Assembly: GCF_019218265.1 (NCBI RefSeq) | Contig: NZ_JAHUZE010000003.1 | Location: 535,432-599,431, forward strand | Direction: 5' to 3' | DNA: 64,000 nt | Source of the DNA: Maritimibacter dapengensis | GTDB lineage: Bacteria; Pseudomonadota; Alphaproteobacteria; Rhodobacterales; Rhodobacteraceae | In this document: positions 9,323-17,268 of the stretch, in pieces | Position numbering within the stretch: the first letter of the stretch is position 1 | Layout: each line of letters opens with the position of its first letter | The notes under the pieces: generated by a model | Database searches by the model: none | Told to the model about the DNA's origin: nothing | What the model saw: only the letters and a program-made list of their open reading frames with translations | Translations under genes and position numbers: made by a program

Positions 9323-9694
9323 ATGCCCAGCCACATCCACTTTCAGACCATAGGCGCCACGGATCAGGCCCGCGCGGTCGCGTTCTATACCGACAAGCTC
9401 GGCTTCTCGGTCCACACGGACGCGGAATACGGCGAAGACCGCTGGATCTTTTTGACGCTTCCGGGCGCGCGCACCCGGCTCCAGATCTCCAAGGTCGCGT
9501 CGATCACCCCGCGCGAGACGCCCGACCTCGTCCTTCACTGCGACGACGTGGACGCCGATGTCGCCGCGCTCAAAGCCGCCGGCGTCCCCATCCACCTCGG
9601 CCCGGACGCAGCGCCGTGGGATCCGACGACCCGCTGGGCGATGATCCACGACAGCGAGGGCAACCTCATTCTTCTCCAGACGGAAGGAGCCTGA
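9323..9694 (+). CDS. VOC family protein between preT and preA
   Basis: A 123-residue glyoxalase/bleomycin-resistance fold protein. It has the opening IHFQTIGATDQARAVAFYTDKLGF in pieces, a strand DRWIFLTLPGART, LVLHCDDVDADVAALKAAGV, and AMIHDSEGNLILLQ at the C terminus. It lies 22 bases after preT and 3 bases before preA, so it is co-transcribed with both subunits of dihydropyrimidine dehydrogenase. Its role in pyrimidine degradation is unknown; handling of a reactive aldehyde intermediate is one guess. The start at 9323 follows GGAG. Confidence 0.88.
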   Translation: MPSHIHFQTIGATDQARAVAFYTDKLGFSVHTDAEYGEDRWIFLTLPGARTRLQISKVASITPRETPDLVLHCDDVDADVAALKAAGVPIHLGPDAAPWDPTTRWAMIHDSEGNLILLQTEGA

Positions 9695-9697
9695 CAA

Positions 9698-11026
9698 ATG
9701 GCAGACCTGAAAACCACTTTCGCGGGGATCACCTCGCCCAACCCGTTCTGGCTCGCATCGGCCCCGCCGACCGACAAGGAATACAACGTCCGCCGCGCGT
9801 TCGAGGCCGGCTGGGGCGGCGTGGTGTGGAAGACGCTGGGCGAAGAAGGCCCCCCTGTCGTCAACGTCAACGGCCCTCGCTACGGCGCGATCTGGGGCGC
9901 GGACCGGCGGCTTCTGGGGCTGAACAACATCGAGCTCATCACCGACCGCCCGCTCGAGACCAACCTCGAAGAGATCAAGCGCGTCAAAGCCGACTATCCC
10001 GACCGTGCGGTGGTCGTCTCTCTCATGGTGCCACTGGACGAGGATGCGTGGCGCAAGATCCTCGACCGGGTCGGCGAAACCGGAGCGGACGGGGTCGAGC
10101 TGAACTTCGGTTGTCCGCACGGCATGGCCGAACGCGGCATGGGGTCCGCCGTGGGGCAGGTGCCGGAATACGTGGGCCAGATCACCGAATGGGTCAAAAA
10201 GCACTCCGACCTGCCTTGCATCGTCAAGCTGACGCCGAACATCACCGACATCACCAAACCCGCGCTCGCCGCGAAACAGGGGGGCGCGGATGCGGTGTCG
10301 ATGATCAACACGATCAACTCGATCACCAGCGTGAACCTCGATGAAATGTGCCCCGAGCCGATGATCGACGGCTACGGCACCCATGGCGGCTATTGCGGCC
10401 CGGCGGTGAAACCCATCGCCATGAACATGGTCGCCGAGGTCGCCCGCAACGCCGAGACGCGGGGCATCCCGATCTCGGCCATCGGCGGCATCACCACGTG
10501 GCGCGACGCGGCGGAGTTCATGTCGCTCGGTGCAGGGAACGCACAGGTCTGCACCGCAGCCATGACCTACGGTTTCAAGATCGTGCAGGAGATGATTTCG
10601 GGCCTCAACCAGTGGATGGACCAGAAAGGCTATGCCACGACGAGCGAATTCATCGGCCGCGCCGTGCCCCGCGTCACTGACTGGCAGCATCTCAACCTCG
10701 ATTACGTCACCAAGGCCGAGATCAACGAAGACCTCTGCATCAAGTGCGGTCGTTGCTACGCCGCCTGCGAAGACACCTCGCATCAGGCGATCGAGATGGG
10801 GCCGGACCGGACCTTCAGCGTGAAAGACGACGAATGCGTCGCCTGCAACCTCTGCGTCAACGTCTGTCCGGTCGAAGGCTGCATCACGATGCGACGTCTG
10901 AAACCCGGTGAAGTCGATCAGCGCACCGGCATGACGATCCCCGCCGAAGACGACAAACGCACATGGCTTGAGCATCCGAACAACCCGGACGGCGACCCGC
11001 TGACCTGCATCTCGCGGGGTCAGTGA
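9698..11026 (+). CDS. preA: Dihydropyrimidine dehydrogenase (NAD-dependent) subunit PreA
   Basis: PreA is the catalytic subunit that reduces uracil or thymine to the 5,6-dihydro base. The 442-residue protein has a DHOD-like FMN barrel (TFAGITSPNPFWLASAPP in pieces, GWGGVVWKTLG, NFGCPHGMAERGMGSAVGQ, VKLTPNITDI, ISAIGGITTWRDAAEFMSLGA) and a C-terminal ferredoxin domain with two CxxCxxC sets, CIKCGRCYAAC and CVACNLCVNVC. This matches the C-terminal half of DPYD. It is the third gene of the preT-VOC-preA unit. Confidence 0.94.
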   Translation: MADLKTTFAGITSPNPFWLASAPPTDKEYNVRRAFEAGWGGVVWKTLGEEGPPVVNVNGPRYGAIWGADRRLLGLNNIELITDRPLETNLEEIKRVKADYPDRAVVVSLMVPLDEDAWRKILDRVGETGADGVELNFGCPHGMAERGMGSAVGQVPEYVGQITEWVKKHSDLPCIVKLTPNITDITKPALAAKQGGADAVSMINTINSITSVNLDEMCPEPMIDGYGTHGGYCGPAVKPIAMNMVAEVARNAETRGIPISAIGGITTWRDAAEFMSLGAGNAQVCTAAMTYGFKIVQEMISGLNQWMDQKGYATTSEFIGRAVPRVTDWQHLNLDYVTKAEINEDLCIKCGRCYAACEDTSHQAIEMGPDRTFSVKDDECVACNLCVNVCPVEGCITMRRLKPGEVDQRTGMTIPAEDDKRTWLEHPNNPDGDPLTCISRGQ

Positions 11027-11059
11027 ATTGACAGTGGGAGGGGCTGTGCTAGCCTCGAT

Positions 11060-11075
11060 TTAACCGAATGGTCAA
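11060..11075. promoter_or_regulatory. Second possible RutR-like operator
   Basis: TTAACCG-AA-TGGTCAA has a perfect right half (TGGTCAA) and five of seven bases of the left half of the RutR consensus. It lies in the 266-base gap between preA and the carbamoylase gene, 34 bases after the preA stop. The rest of this gap shows no gene. Confidence 0.4.
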
Positions 11076-11292
11076 ACACACGAACACCGCCACGACGCCA
11101 AGGAAATAAGGCTTCGGGCAAAACGACAGGGAAACGGTAGCGCGCCTGGTTTGCGAGATCACGCGCCCGTATCGACAGATCGGACGACCCCTTCTCCGGG
11201 CGCCTTTCGTTTTCCTGCCGCCTGATTTTTGGGCGGGCGGCCTGCGGTGCAGGCACCTCCCCGCCCTGCGACAAAAAGGACAGGAGAGCGAC

Positions 11293-12555
11293 ATGGCAGC
11301 CCCCACCAACGCCCCCGGCGAAAACCTCCGCATCAATGGCGACCGGCTCTGGGACAGCCTCATGGAGATGGCCAAAATCGGCCCCGGCGTGGCGGGCGGC
11401 AACAACCGCCAGACGCTGACCGATGCCGATGCCGAGGGCCGCGCGTTGTTTCAGAAATGGTGCGAGGATGCGGGATGCTCGATGGGCGTCGATACCATGG
11501 GCAACATGTTCGCAACCCGCCCCGGCGAAGACCCCGACGCGCTCCCGGTCTACATGGGCTCGCACCTCGATACGCAGCCCACGGGCGGCAAGTATGACGG
11601 CGTTCTCGGTGTGCTCGGCGCGCTCGAGGCGGTGCGCTCGATGAACGATCTGGGCATCAAGACAAAGCATCCCATCGTCATCGCCAACTGGACCAACGAA
11701 GAGGGCACGCGCTTCGCCCCCGCCATGCTCGCCTCCGGCGTCTTCGCAGGCGTGCACACGCAGGATTGGGCCTATGACCGCGAAGATGCGGAAGGAAAGA
11801 AATTCGGAGATGAGCTGAAGCGCATCGGCTGGGTCGGCGACGAAGAAGTCGGTGCGCGCAAGATGCACGCGATGTTCGAACTGCACATCGAACAGGGCCC
11901 GATCTTGGAGGCCGAAGGCAAAGACATCGGCGTCGTCACCCACGGTCAGGGCCTGTCATGGACGCAGGTGACGGTGACGGGGAAAGAGGCGCACACCGGC
12001 TCCACCCCGATGCCCATGCGCAAGAACGCAGGGCTCGGCATGGCGCGCATCCTCGATCTGGTCGACGAAATCGCGCTGTCTCATGCTCCCCATGCGGTCG
12101 GCGCGGCCGGTCATATCGAGGTGCACCCAAACTCCCGCAACGTGATCCCCGGCAAGGCGATTTTCACCGTCGACTTCCGCCACCCGGAGCTTGAGGTGAT
12201 CCAGGACATGGAAAAACGGCTCGACGCGGGCGCGAAAAAGATCGCGAGCGACATGGGGTTGGAGATCGAACTGGAAAAGGTCGGCGGCTTCGATCCGGTG
12301 CAATTCGACGAAGGCTGCGTGAGTGCCGTGCGCGACGCCGCCGAACGGCTCGGCTACAGCCATATGGACATCATCTCCGGCGCGGGCCACGACGCCTGCT
12401 GGATCAACCAGGTCGCCCCGACCTCCATGATCATGTGTCCCTGCGTCGATGGGCTGTCCCACAACGAGGCCGAAGACATCTCGAAAGAATGGGCCACAGC
12501 GGGCGCCGACGTCATGTTCCACGCCGCCCTCGAAACAGCGGAGATCGTGGGTTGA
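11293..12555 (+). CDS. Zn-dependent carbamoylase, probable beta-ureidopropionase
   Basis: A 420-residue M20-type amidohydrolase of the hydantoinase/carbamoylase family. In this cluster its likely job is to hydrolyse N-carbamoyl-beta-alanine, the last step of reductive uracil breakdown, releasing CO2, ammonia and beta-alanine. Metal-site motifs are MGSHLDTQPTGGKYDGVLG, the NWTNEEGTRFAPAMLASG block, ELHIEQGPILE, and SGAGHDA in the C-terminal part; the dimerisation domain starts near VTVTGKEAHTGSTPM. Allantoate amidohydrolase and L-N-carbamoylase share these motifs, so the substrate is inferred from the neighbours preTA and hydA. Confidence 0.88.
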   Translation: MAAPTNAPGENLRINGDRLWDSLMEMAKIGPGVAGGNNRQTLTDADAEGRALFQKWCEDAGCSMGVDTMGNMFATRPGEDPDALPVYMGSHLDTQPTGGKYDGVLGVLGALEAVRSMNDLGIKTKHPIVIANWTNEEGTRFAPAMLASGVFAGVHTQDWAYDREDAEGKKFGDELKRIGWVGDEEVGARKMHAMFELHIEQGPILEAEGKDIGVVTHGQGLSWTQVTVTGKEAHTGSTPMPMRKNAGLGMARILDLVDEIALSHAPHAVGAAGHIEVHPNSRNVIPGKAIFTVDFRHPELEVIQDMEKRLDAGAKKIASDMGLEIELEKVGGFDPVQFDEGCVSAVRDAAERLGYSHMDIISGAGHDACWINQVAPTSMIMCPCVDGLSHNEAEDISKEWATAGADVMFHAALETAEIVG

Positions 12556-12609
12556 TCCCAACCACCGCCATACCCACTCTGGCCCCGATGCGTGGCCGCT
12601 CGACCTTAC

Positions 12610-12680
12610 GCCGAGGTCCCGGGTCAAGCCCGGGACGGGTGGTTTTCTTTGCACCCGCCCCGGCCTTGAGCCGGGGCCTC
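12610..12680. repeat. 71-bp double-hairpin intergenic repeat, copy A
   Basis: A 71-base element with two palindromes. The first has arms GTCCCGGG/CCCGGGAC around TCAAG, the second arms GCCCCGGC/GCCGGGGC around CTTGA; the two loops are reverse complements of each other. Copies of identical length lie at 13018 and 16291. This copy lies between the carbamoylase and the GIY-YIG gene. It looks like a REP/BIME-type element and could also act as a transcript stabiliser or weak terminator. Confidence 0.85.
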
Positions 12681-12729
12681 ACCGGTTCTCCTTCACAGAT
12701 TATTAACCAGCCCTTCCTACGGTCCACGC

Positions 12730-13014
12730 ATGACGCAATGGGTCTATATAATGGCCTCCCGACCGGGCGGCGCACTCTACGTGGGTCGCACCGCGCACCT
12801 GCGCGACCGGGTCGAGGCACATCGCGCGGGGATGTCCGCGCATACGGCGAAATACAAGATAAAGACTTTGGTCTGGTTCGAACCCCACGAAGATTTCGAA
12901 GCCGCGCTCAAGCGCGAACGCAGCCTGAAACGCTGGCGACGGGCGTGGAAAGATGCGTTGATCATGGTGTCCAATCCTCACTGGCGCGACCTTGCCGCCG
13001 CGATCCCGGAGTGA
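12730..13014 (+). CDS. GIY-YIG nuclease family protein
   Basis: A 94-residue stand-alone GIY-YIG domain of the UPF0213/YhbQ type. It begins with WVYIMASRPGGALYVGRT, where WVYIM and LYVGRT occupy the GIY and YIG positions, followed by the arginine-containing helix LRDRVEAHRAG, the KTLVWFEPHEDFEAAL strand-helix and the basic KRERSLKRWRRAWKDALI helix. Single-domain members are probable nucleases of unknown target. It sits exactly between two copies of the 71-bp hairpin repeat and interrupts the pyrimidine cluster, suggesting insertion as a unit. Confidence 0.88.
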   Translation: MTQWVYIMASRPGGALYVGRTAHLRDRVEAHRAGMSAHTAKYKIKTLVWFEPHEDFEAALKRERSLKRWRRAWKDALIMVSNPHWRDLAAAIPE

Positions 13015-13017
13015 TCC

Positions 13018-13088
13018 GCCGAGGTCCCGGGTCAAGCCCGGGACGCGCAGCCTTTTTTGCACCCGCCCCGGCCCTGAGCCGGGGACTC
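13018..13088. repeat. 71-bp double-hairpin intergenic repeat, copy B
   Basis: Same orientation and length as copy A, and identical over the whole first hairpin; the differences are in the linker and one base of the second hairpin loop. It begins 4 bases after the GIY-YIG stop. Confidence 0.85.
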
Positions 13089-13111
13089 GTGCCAAGGCGA
13101 GGGCGCTCTCT

Positions 13112-13453
13112 ATGACGACCCCCGCAGACGCCCAGGAGATCGCCCATATCAAGAGCAAGCTCGACGCCGAGATTGCGGGCTACGACCCGGCAACGGCGGA
13201 TGCCGGGTTTCACGACCTGAACGCCGCGCGGTTCGCCGAGTTCAAGGCCGCGCTCATCGAACCGAAGCTGATGGAGGTGAACCTCCCCGGCGGCATCACC
13301 GACCATGCCTGGGCCGTCACCACGCCGAAGGGCCCCTACAGGGTGTTCTGGCTTCCGTGGTCCGACGTGTTCTCGCTCGCCGTCGAGAGCAAGTTCGGCC
13401 CCTGCGACATCAGCGTGCATGGCGATGCCATCGGCTGCTATGCGAGCGTGTGA
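13112..13453 (+). CDS. Hypothetical protein upstream of hydA
   Basis: A 113-residue soluble protein without signal peptide or membrane segment. I do not recognise a named family. Features are an N-terminal helix DAQEIAHIKSKLDAEI, the stretch FHDLNAARFAEFKAALIEPKLMEVNLPGG in pieces, and two strands with aromatic residues, YRVFWLPWSDVFSLAVES and CDISVHGDAIGCYASV. GC content and codon use match the surrounding core-like genes, so it is probably real. It shares direction with hydA but is separated from it by 162 bases that carry an iterated motif. Confidence 0.65.
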   Translation: MTTPADAQEIAHIKSKLDAEIAGYDPATADAGFHDLNAARFAEFKAALIEPKLMEVNLPGGITDHAWAVTTPKGPYRVFWLPWSDVFSLAVESKFGPCDISVHGDAIGCYASV

Positions 13454-13511
13454 GGTGGGGATGGCACTTTGCATTAACGAAGTCCGGCGCGTCGGGAGCA
13501 CAGACGTCGAT

Positions 13512-13555
13512 CCATACGCGAACCATACGTGTTCCATATGTCTTCCATATGTGAA
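13512..13555. promoter_or_regulatory. Four tandem 11-bp repeats upstream of hydA
   Basis: Four consecutive 11-mers, CCATACGCGAA, CCATACGTGTT, CCATATGTCTT and CCATATGTGAA, start at 13512, 13523, 13534 and 13545 with no gap. The 11-base period places each copy on about the same face of the helix, as in iterons or multi-site operators. The array ends 60 bases before the hydA ATG. A perfect palindrome CGGTTAACCG follows at 13573-13582. Confidence 0.6.
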
Positions 13556-13615
13556 CGCATGCACAGACCCGGCGGTTAACCGGGCGCACTCTGCGAAATA
13601 ACAGGAGAGGACAAC

Positions 13616-15073
13616 ATGCCAACCAAAGTCATCAAAGACGGCACGATCGTCACCGCCGACCTGACCTACAAGGCCGACGTTCTGGTCGAAGACGGAAAGA
13701 TCATCGAGATCGGCCAGGGGCTGAAAGGCGATGAAACCCTTGACGCATCAGGGTGTTACGTCATGCCCGGCGGCATCGACCCGCACACCCATTTGGAAAT
13801 GCCGTTCATGGGCACCTATTCCTCTGACGATTTCGAAAGCGGCACACGCGCGGCACTCGCCGGCGGGACCACGATGGTCGTCGATTTCGCCCTGCCGAAC
13901 CCCGGTGAAAGCCTGCTCGACGCCTTGAAACGTTGGGACAACAAGTCCACCAGCGCATCCTGCGACTACTCGTTCCACATGGCCGTCACGTGGTGGGGCG
14001 AGCAGGTGTTTAACGAAATGGAAACCGTGGTGAAAGAACGTGGCATCAACACGTTCAAGCACTTCCTCGCCTACAAGGGCGCGCTGATGGTGAACGACGA
14101 TGAGCTCTATTCGTCCTTCATGCGGCTCGCGGAACTCGGCGCGACGCCGATGGTGCATGCCGAGAACGGCGACGTTGTGGCGGAACTTTCGGCGAAACTT
14201 CTGGCGGAAGGCAACACCGGCCCCGAGGCGCACGCCTATTCCCGCCCGCCACAGGTCGAGGGCGAAGCCACGAATCGCGCGATCATGATTGCCGACATGG
14301 CCGGCGCGCCGCTCTATGTCGTCCACGTCTCATGCGAGGAAAGCCACGAAGCGATCCGCCGCGCCAAGATGCAGGGCAAGCGCGTCTGGGGTGAGCCGCT
14401 GATCCAGCACCTGACGCTTGATGAGTCCGAGTATTTCAACAAGGACTGGGACCACGCCGCGCGTCGTGTCATGTCGCCCCCCTTCCGCAACAAGCAGCAT
14501 CAGGACAGTCTCTGGGCCGGTCTCGGTTCGGGCACATTGTCGGTCGTCGCGACTGACCATTGCGCCTTCACCACCGAGCAGAAACGCTACGGTGTCGGTG
14601 ACTTCACGAAAATTCCCAATGGAACCGGGGGCTTGGAGGATCGTATCCCCATGCTTTGGACCTATGGCGTTGGCACTGGCCGCCTGACGATGAACGAATT
14701 TGTCGCCGTCACATCGACCAACATCGCCAAGATCCTGAACTGCTACCCGAAGAAGGGAGCGATCCTCGTCGGGGCGGATGCCGATATCATGGTCCTCGAC
14801 CCGGAGAAGGAAAAGACGATCACGGCGGACAAGCAGGTCTCCTCGATCGACTACAACGTGTTCGAGGGCAAGCATGTCAAAGGTCTGCCGCGCTACGTGC
14901 TGACCCGTGGTATGGTTGCGGTCATGGATGGCGAGATGCAGGAAAAGCAGGGCCACGGCAAATTCGTCGCCCGCGAACCCAACGCCACGGTGAACAAGGC
15001 GCTGTCGAAGTGGAAAGAACTGACCGCACCGCAGCCCATCGAACGCTCTGGCATTCCAGCGACGGGGGTGTAA
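13616..15073 (+). CDS. hydA: Dihydropyrimidinase
   Basis: HydA opens the ring of 5,6-dihydrouracil and dihydrothymine to the N-carbamoyl-beta-amino acid, the step between PreTA and the carbamoylase. The 485-residue amidohydrolase-superfamily protein has the binuclear zinc motifs GGIDPHTHLEMPFMGT, the carbamylated-lysine region FKHFLAYKG, HAENGD, LYVVHVSCEES and VVATDHCAF, and the C-terminal GAILVGADADIMVLDP of the family. Length is typical. An AGGAG lies about 8 bases before the ATG. The following VOC gene starts three bases after its stop. Confidence 0.95.
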   Translation: MPTKVIKDGTIVTADLTYKADVLVEDGKIIEIGQGLKGDETLDASGCYVMPGGIDPHTHLEMPFMGTYSSDDFESGTRAALAGGTTMVVDFALPNPGESLLDALKRWDNKSTSASCDYSFHMAVTWWGEQVFNEMETVVKERGINTFKHFLAYKGALMVNDDELYSSFMRLAELGATPMVHAENGDVVAELSAKLLAEGNTGPEAHAYSRPPQVEGEATNRAIMIADMAGAPLYVVHVSCEESHEAIRRAKMQGKRVWGEPLIQHLTLDESEYFNKDWDHAARRVMSPPFRNKQHQDSLWAGLGSGTLSVVATDHCAFTTEQKRYGVGDFTKIPNGTGGLEDRIPMLWTYGVGTGRLTMNEFVAVTSTNIAKILNCYPKKGAILVGADADIMVLDPEKEKTITADKQVSSIDYNVFEGKHVKGLPRYVLTRGMVAVMDGEMQEKQGHGKFVAREPNATVNKALSKWKELTAPQPIERSGIPATGV

Positions 15074-15076
15074 GGC

Positions 15077-15502
15077 TTGACCAGCCCCGCGACACCCACC
15101 GGCGTTCTCGAAGCCGCGGTCTATGTCGACGATCTCGACAAGGCCGAGGGTTTCTACGCCGGGGTCGTGGGGCTGGACGTCATCACCCGGCTCGATCCGC
15201 GCCACGTGTTCTTCGCCTGCGGGACCAGCGTCGTGCTGGCTTTCGTGGCCGAGGAAACCCTGGTGCCGCCGGGCGAAGATAAACTTCCGGTGCCGCCGCA
15301 TGGCGCGGTCGGGCCGGGGCATATCTGTTTTTCCGTACCGGGCGAAGACCTGGACGGGTGGGTCGAGCATCTCTCGGCCGAGGGGATTGGTATCGAAAGC
15401 GACTTCCACTGGCCGCACGGACCGCGCAGTATCTACGTGCGTGACCCGGCGGGGAATTCGGTGGAATTCGCAGAGCCGAAGCTATGGGGACTTGGGACGT
15501 GA
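15077..15502 (+). CDS. VOC family protein after hydA (TTG start)
   Basis: A 141-residue glyoxalase-fold protein, distinct from the one between preT and preA. Visible blocks are LEAAVYVDDLDKAEGFYAGVVGLDV in pieces, HVFFACGTSVVLAF, a loop PPHGAVGPGHICFSVPGEDLDGWVEHL in pieces, and SIYVRDPAGNSVEFAEP with the terminal metal-ligand glutamate. The only suitable start is TTG at 15077, three bases after the hydA stop. Its last four bases overlap the GTG start of the transporter ATPase, so it is firmly inside the operon. Confidence 0.88.
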   Translation: MTSPATPTGVLEAAVYVDDLDKAEGFYAGVVGLDVITRLDPRHVFFACGTSVVLAFVAEETLVPPGEDKLPVPPHGAVGPGHICFSVPGEDLDGWVEHLSAEGIGIESDFHWPHGPRSIYVRDPAGNSVEFAEPKLWGLGT

Positions 15503-16278
15503 CAACACCCGTGATCGAGGCGAAAGACCTCGACCTTACATTTCAGACGAACGATGGGCCGGTTCATGCGCTCAAGGGCGTGGACCTCGGGATCGAGAAG
15601 GGCGATTTCGTCAGCTTCATCGGCCCGTCCGGTTGCGGCAAGACGACCTTTCTGCGGGTGATCGCGGGGTTGGAGCACGCGACCGGCGGGACCGTCACCG
15701 TGAACGGCATGACACCAGACGAGGCGCGCCGGAACCGGGCCTATGGCTACGTGTTTCAGGCCGCGGGTCTTTATCCGTGGCGCACCATCGCGGGCAACAT
15801 CCGATTGCCGCTCGAAATCATGGGCATCCCGAAATCCGAACATGCCGACCGTGTCCGTCGTGTGCTCGAACTGGTGGACCTTGCCGGATTCGAGAAGAAG
15901 TTTCCCTGGCAATTGTCCGGCGGGATGCAGCAGCGGGCGAGTATCGCCCGTGCGCTCGCCTTCGATGCCGACATCCTTCTGATGGACGAGCCCTTCGGTG
16001 CGCTGGACGAGATCGTGCGCGACCACCTGAACGAGCAACTTCTGGAACTCTGGGCAAGCACGCAAAAGACTATCGCTTTCGTGACCCACTCGATCCCCGA
16101 GGCGGTCTATCTGTCCACGAAGATCGTCGTCATGTCGCCACGTCCGGGGCGGATCACCGACGTGATCGAGTCGCCCCTCCCGAAAGAGCGCCCGCTCGAC
16201 ATCCGCGACACGCCAGAGTTTCTGGAAGTCGCCCACCGTGTGCGTGAGGGGCTGCGCGAAGGGCACAGCTATGACTAG
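15499..16278 (+). CDS. ABC transporter ATP-binding protein (pyrimidine-linked importer)
   Basis: A 259-residue ATPase of the NitT/TauT class. Motifs are Walker A GPSGCGKTT, the Q-loop with FQAAGLYPW, signature LSGGMQQRASIARA, Walker B DILLMDEPFGALDE and the switch histidine in VTHSIPEA. I take the GTG at 15499, which overlaps the VOC stop as GTGA and gives the usual N terminus; an ATG five codons upstream is possible. With two permeases and a binding protein downstream it forms a complete importer, probably for a pyrimidine base or its degradation product. Confidence 0.92.
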   Translation: MTTPVIEAKDLDLTFQTNDGPVHALKGVDLGIEKGDFVSFIGPSGCGKTTFLRVIAGLEHATGGTVTVNGMTPDEARRNRAYGYVFQAAGLYPWRTIAGNIRLPLEIMGIPKSEHADRVRRVLELVDLAGFEKKFPWQLSGGMQQRASIARALAFDADILLMDEPFGALDEIVRDHLNEQLLELWASTQKTIAFVTHSIPEAVYLSTKIVVMSPRPGRITDVIESPLPKERPLDIRDTPEFLEVAHRVREGLREGHSYD

Positions 16279-16290
16279 GGGGCGGCAGGG

Positions 16291-16361
16291 GCAGAGGTCC
16301 CGGGTCAGGCCCGGGACGGGTTGGGCCAAGCTGTCCCGCCCCGGCCTTGCGCCGGGGCCTC
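16291..16361. repeat. 71-bp double-hairpin intergenic repeat, copy C
   Basis: A diverged copy of the same 71-base element in the same orientation. Both stems are kept; the loops are TCAGG and CTTGC, and the linker differs from copies A and B. It lies between the ATPase and the first permease of the importer, so it is probably inside the transcript. Confidence 0.8.
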
Positions 16362-16392
16362 TTGGAGAACCTCCGCTCAAGGGGCGCGCGGC

Positions 16393-17268
16393 ATGAAAAC
16401 CATCCTCCCCATTCTCACCGTCGTCGCAGCTATCGTCGCGATCTGGTACGCCGCCGCGATCCCGATGAATGCGCAATGGGCCAAGGATCAGGCGGCTCGC
16501 GCCGACACCACCCTGACCACCGGTGAGCTTGTGCTCGACACCTGGTCACAGGAGCGCCCGCGCCTACCTGCCCCGCATCAGGTGCTGTCCGAGCTGTGGG
16601 ATTCGACCGGAGACATGGCGCTGAACGGGCGGGCGTTCTCGAAACGCTCGCTGATCCTGCATGCCTGGTACACGCTTTCCGCCACGCTCCTCGGGTTCGC
16701 GATCGGGACCGGGTTGGGCATCCTGCTTGCGGTCGGGATCGTGCATTCGAAAGCCATGGACATGGGCGTCATGCCCTGGGCCATCGCGTCGCAGACCATC
16801 CCCATCCTCGCCATCGCGCCAATGATCATCGTGGTTCTGAACAGCATGGGCATTTCCGGCATCATCCCGAAAGCGATCATCTCGGCCTATCTGAGCTTCT
16901 TCCCGGTCGTTGTCGGCATGGTCAAAGGGCTGCGCAGCCCGGCGATGATGGACCTCGACCTGATGCGCACCTATAGCGCCAGCCGGTCGCAGACCTTCTG
17001 GAAACTCCGCCTTCCCGCCTCCATGCCCTATCTCTTCGCCTCGCTGAAGGTGGGCATTGCCGCCGCTCTTGTCGGGACCATCGTGGGCGAGCTGCCGACC
17101 GGTGCGATCCGGGGTCTGGGCGCTCGGATGCTGTCGGGGAGCTATTACGGCCAGACGATCCAGATCTGGTCGGCGCTCTTCGCCGCCGCGATCCTCGCCG
17201 CGCTTCTGGTCGGGATCATCGGGATCATACAGCGCAGGTCGCTCAAACGCATGGGGATGGCGGCATGA
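16393..17268 (+). CDS. ABC transporter permease
   Basis: A 291-residue inner-membrane permease of the BPD_transp_1 family. It has an N-terminal membrane helix, a periplasmic loop of about 70 residues, and then five helices. The EAA-type cytoplasmic loop is DLDLMRTYSASRSQTFWKLRLPASMPYLFASLKVGI in pieces, where it contacts the ATPase. An in-frame ATG at 16321 lies inside repeat copy C and is rejected in favour of 16393. Its stop overlaps the next permease as ATGA. Confidence 0.9.
   Translation: MKTILPILTVVAAIVAIWYAAAIPMNAQWAKDQAARADTTLTTGELVLDTWSQERPRLPAPHQVLSELWDSTGDMALNGRAFSKRSLILHAWYTLSATLLGFAIGTGLGILLAVGIVHSKAMDMGVMPWAIASQTIPILAIAPMIIVVLNSMGISGIIPKAIISAYLSFFPVVVGMVKGLRSPAMMDLDLMRTYSASRSQTFWKLRLPASMPYLFASLKVGIAAALVGTIVGELPTGAIRGLGARMLSGSYYGQTIQIWSALFAAAILAALLVGIIGIIQRRSLKRMGMAA

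Noticed and set aside
7915..9336. A 473-codon minus-strand frame opposite preT
   Set aside because: It shows the same shadow composition and no recognisable domain.
10110..10160. Loss of the mammalian DPD catalytic cysteine in PreA (GSAVGQ instead of an ACGQ-like loop)
   Set aside because: From memory, E. coli PreA also lacks this cysteine at the aligned position, so it is a normal bacterial variant, not a defect.
9290..10975. A 561-codon minus-strand frame opposite preA
   Set aside because: It covers the complement of a gene with clear iron-sulfur and FMN motifs and has an Arg/His/Asp-rich shadow composition.
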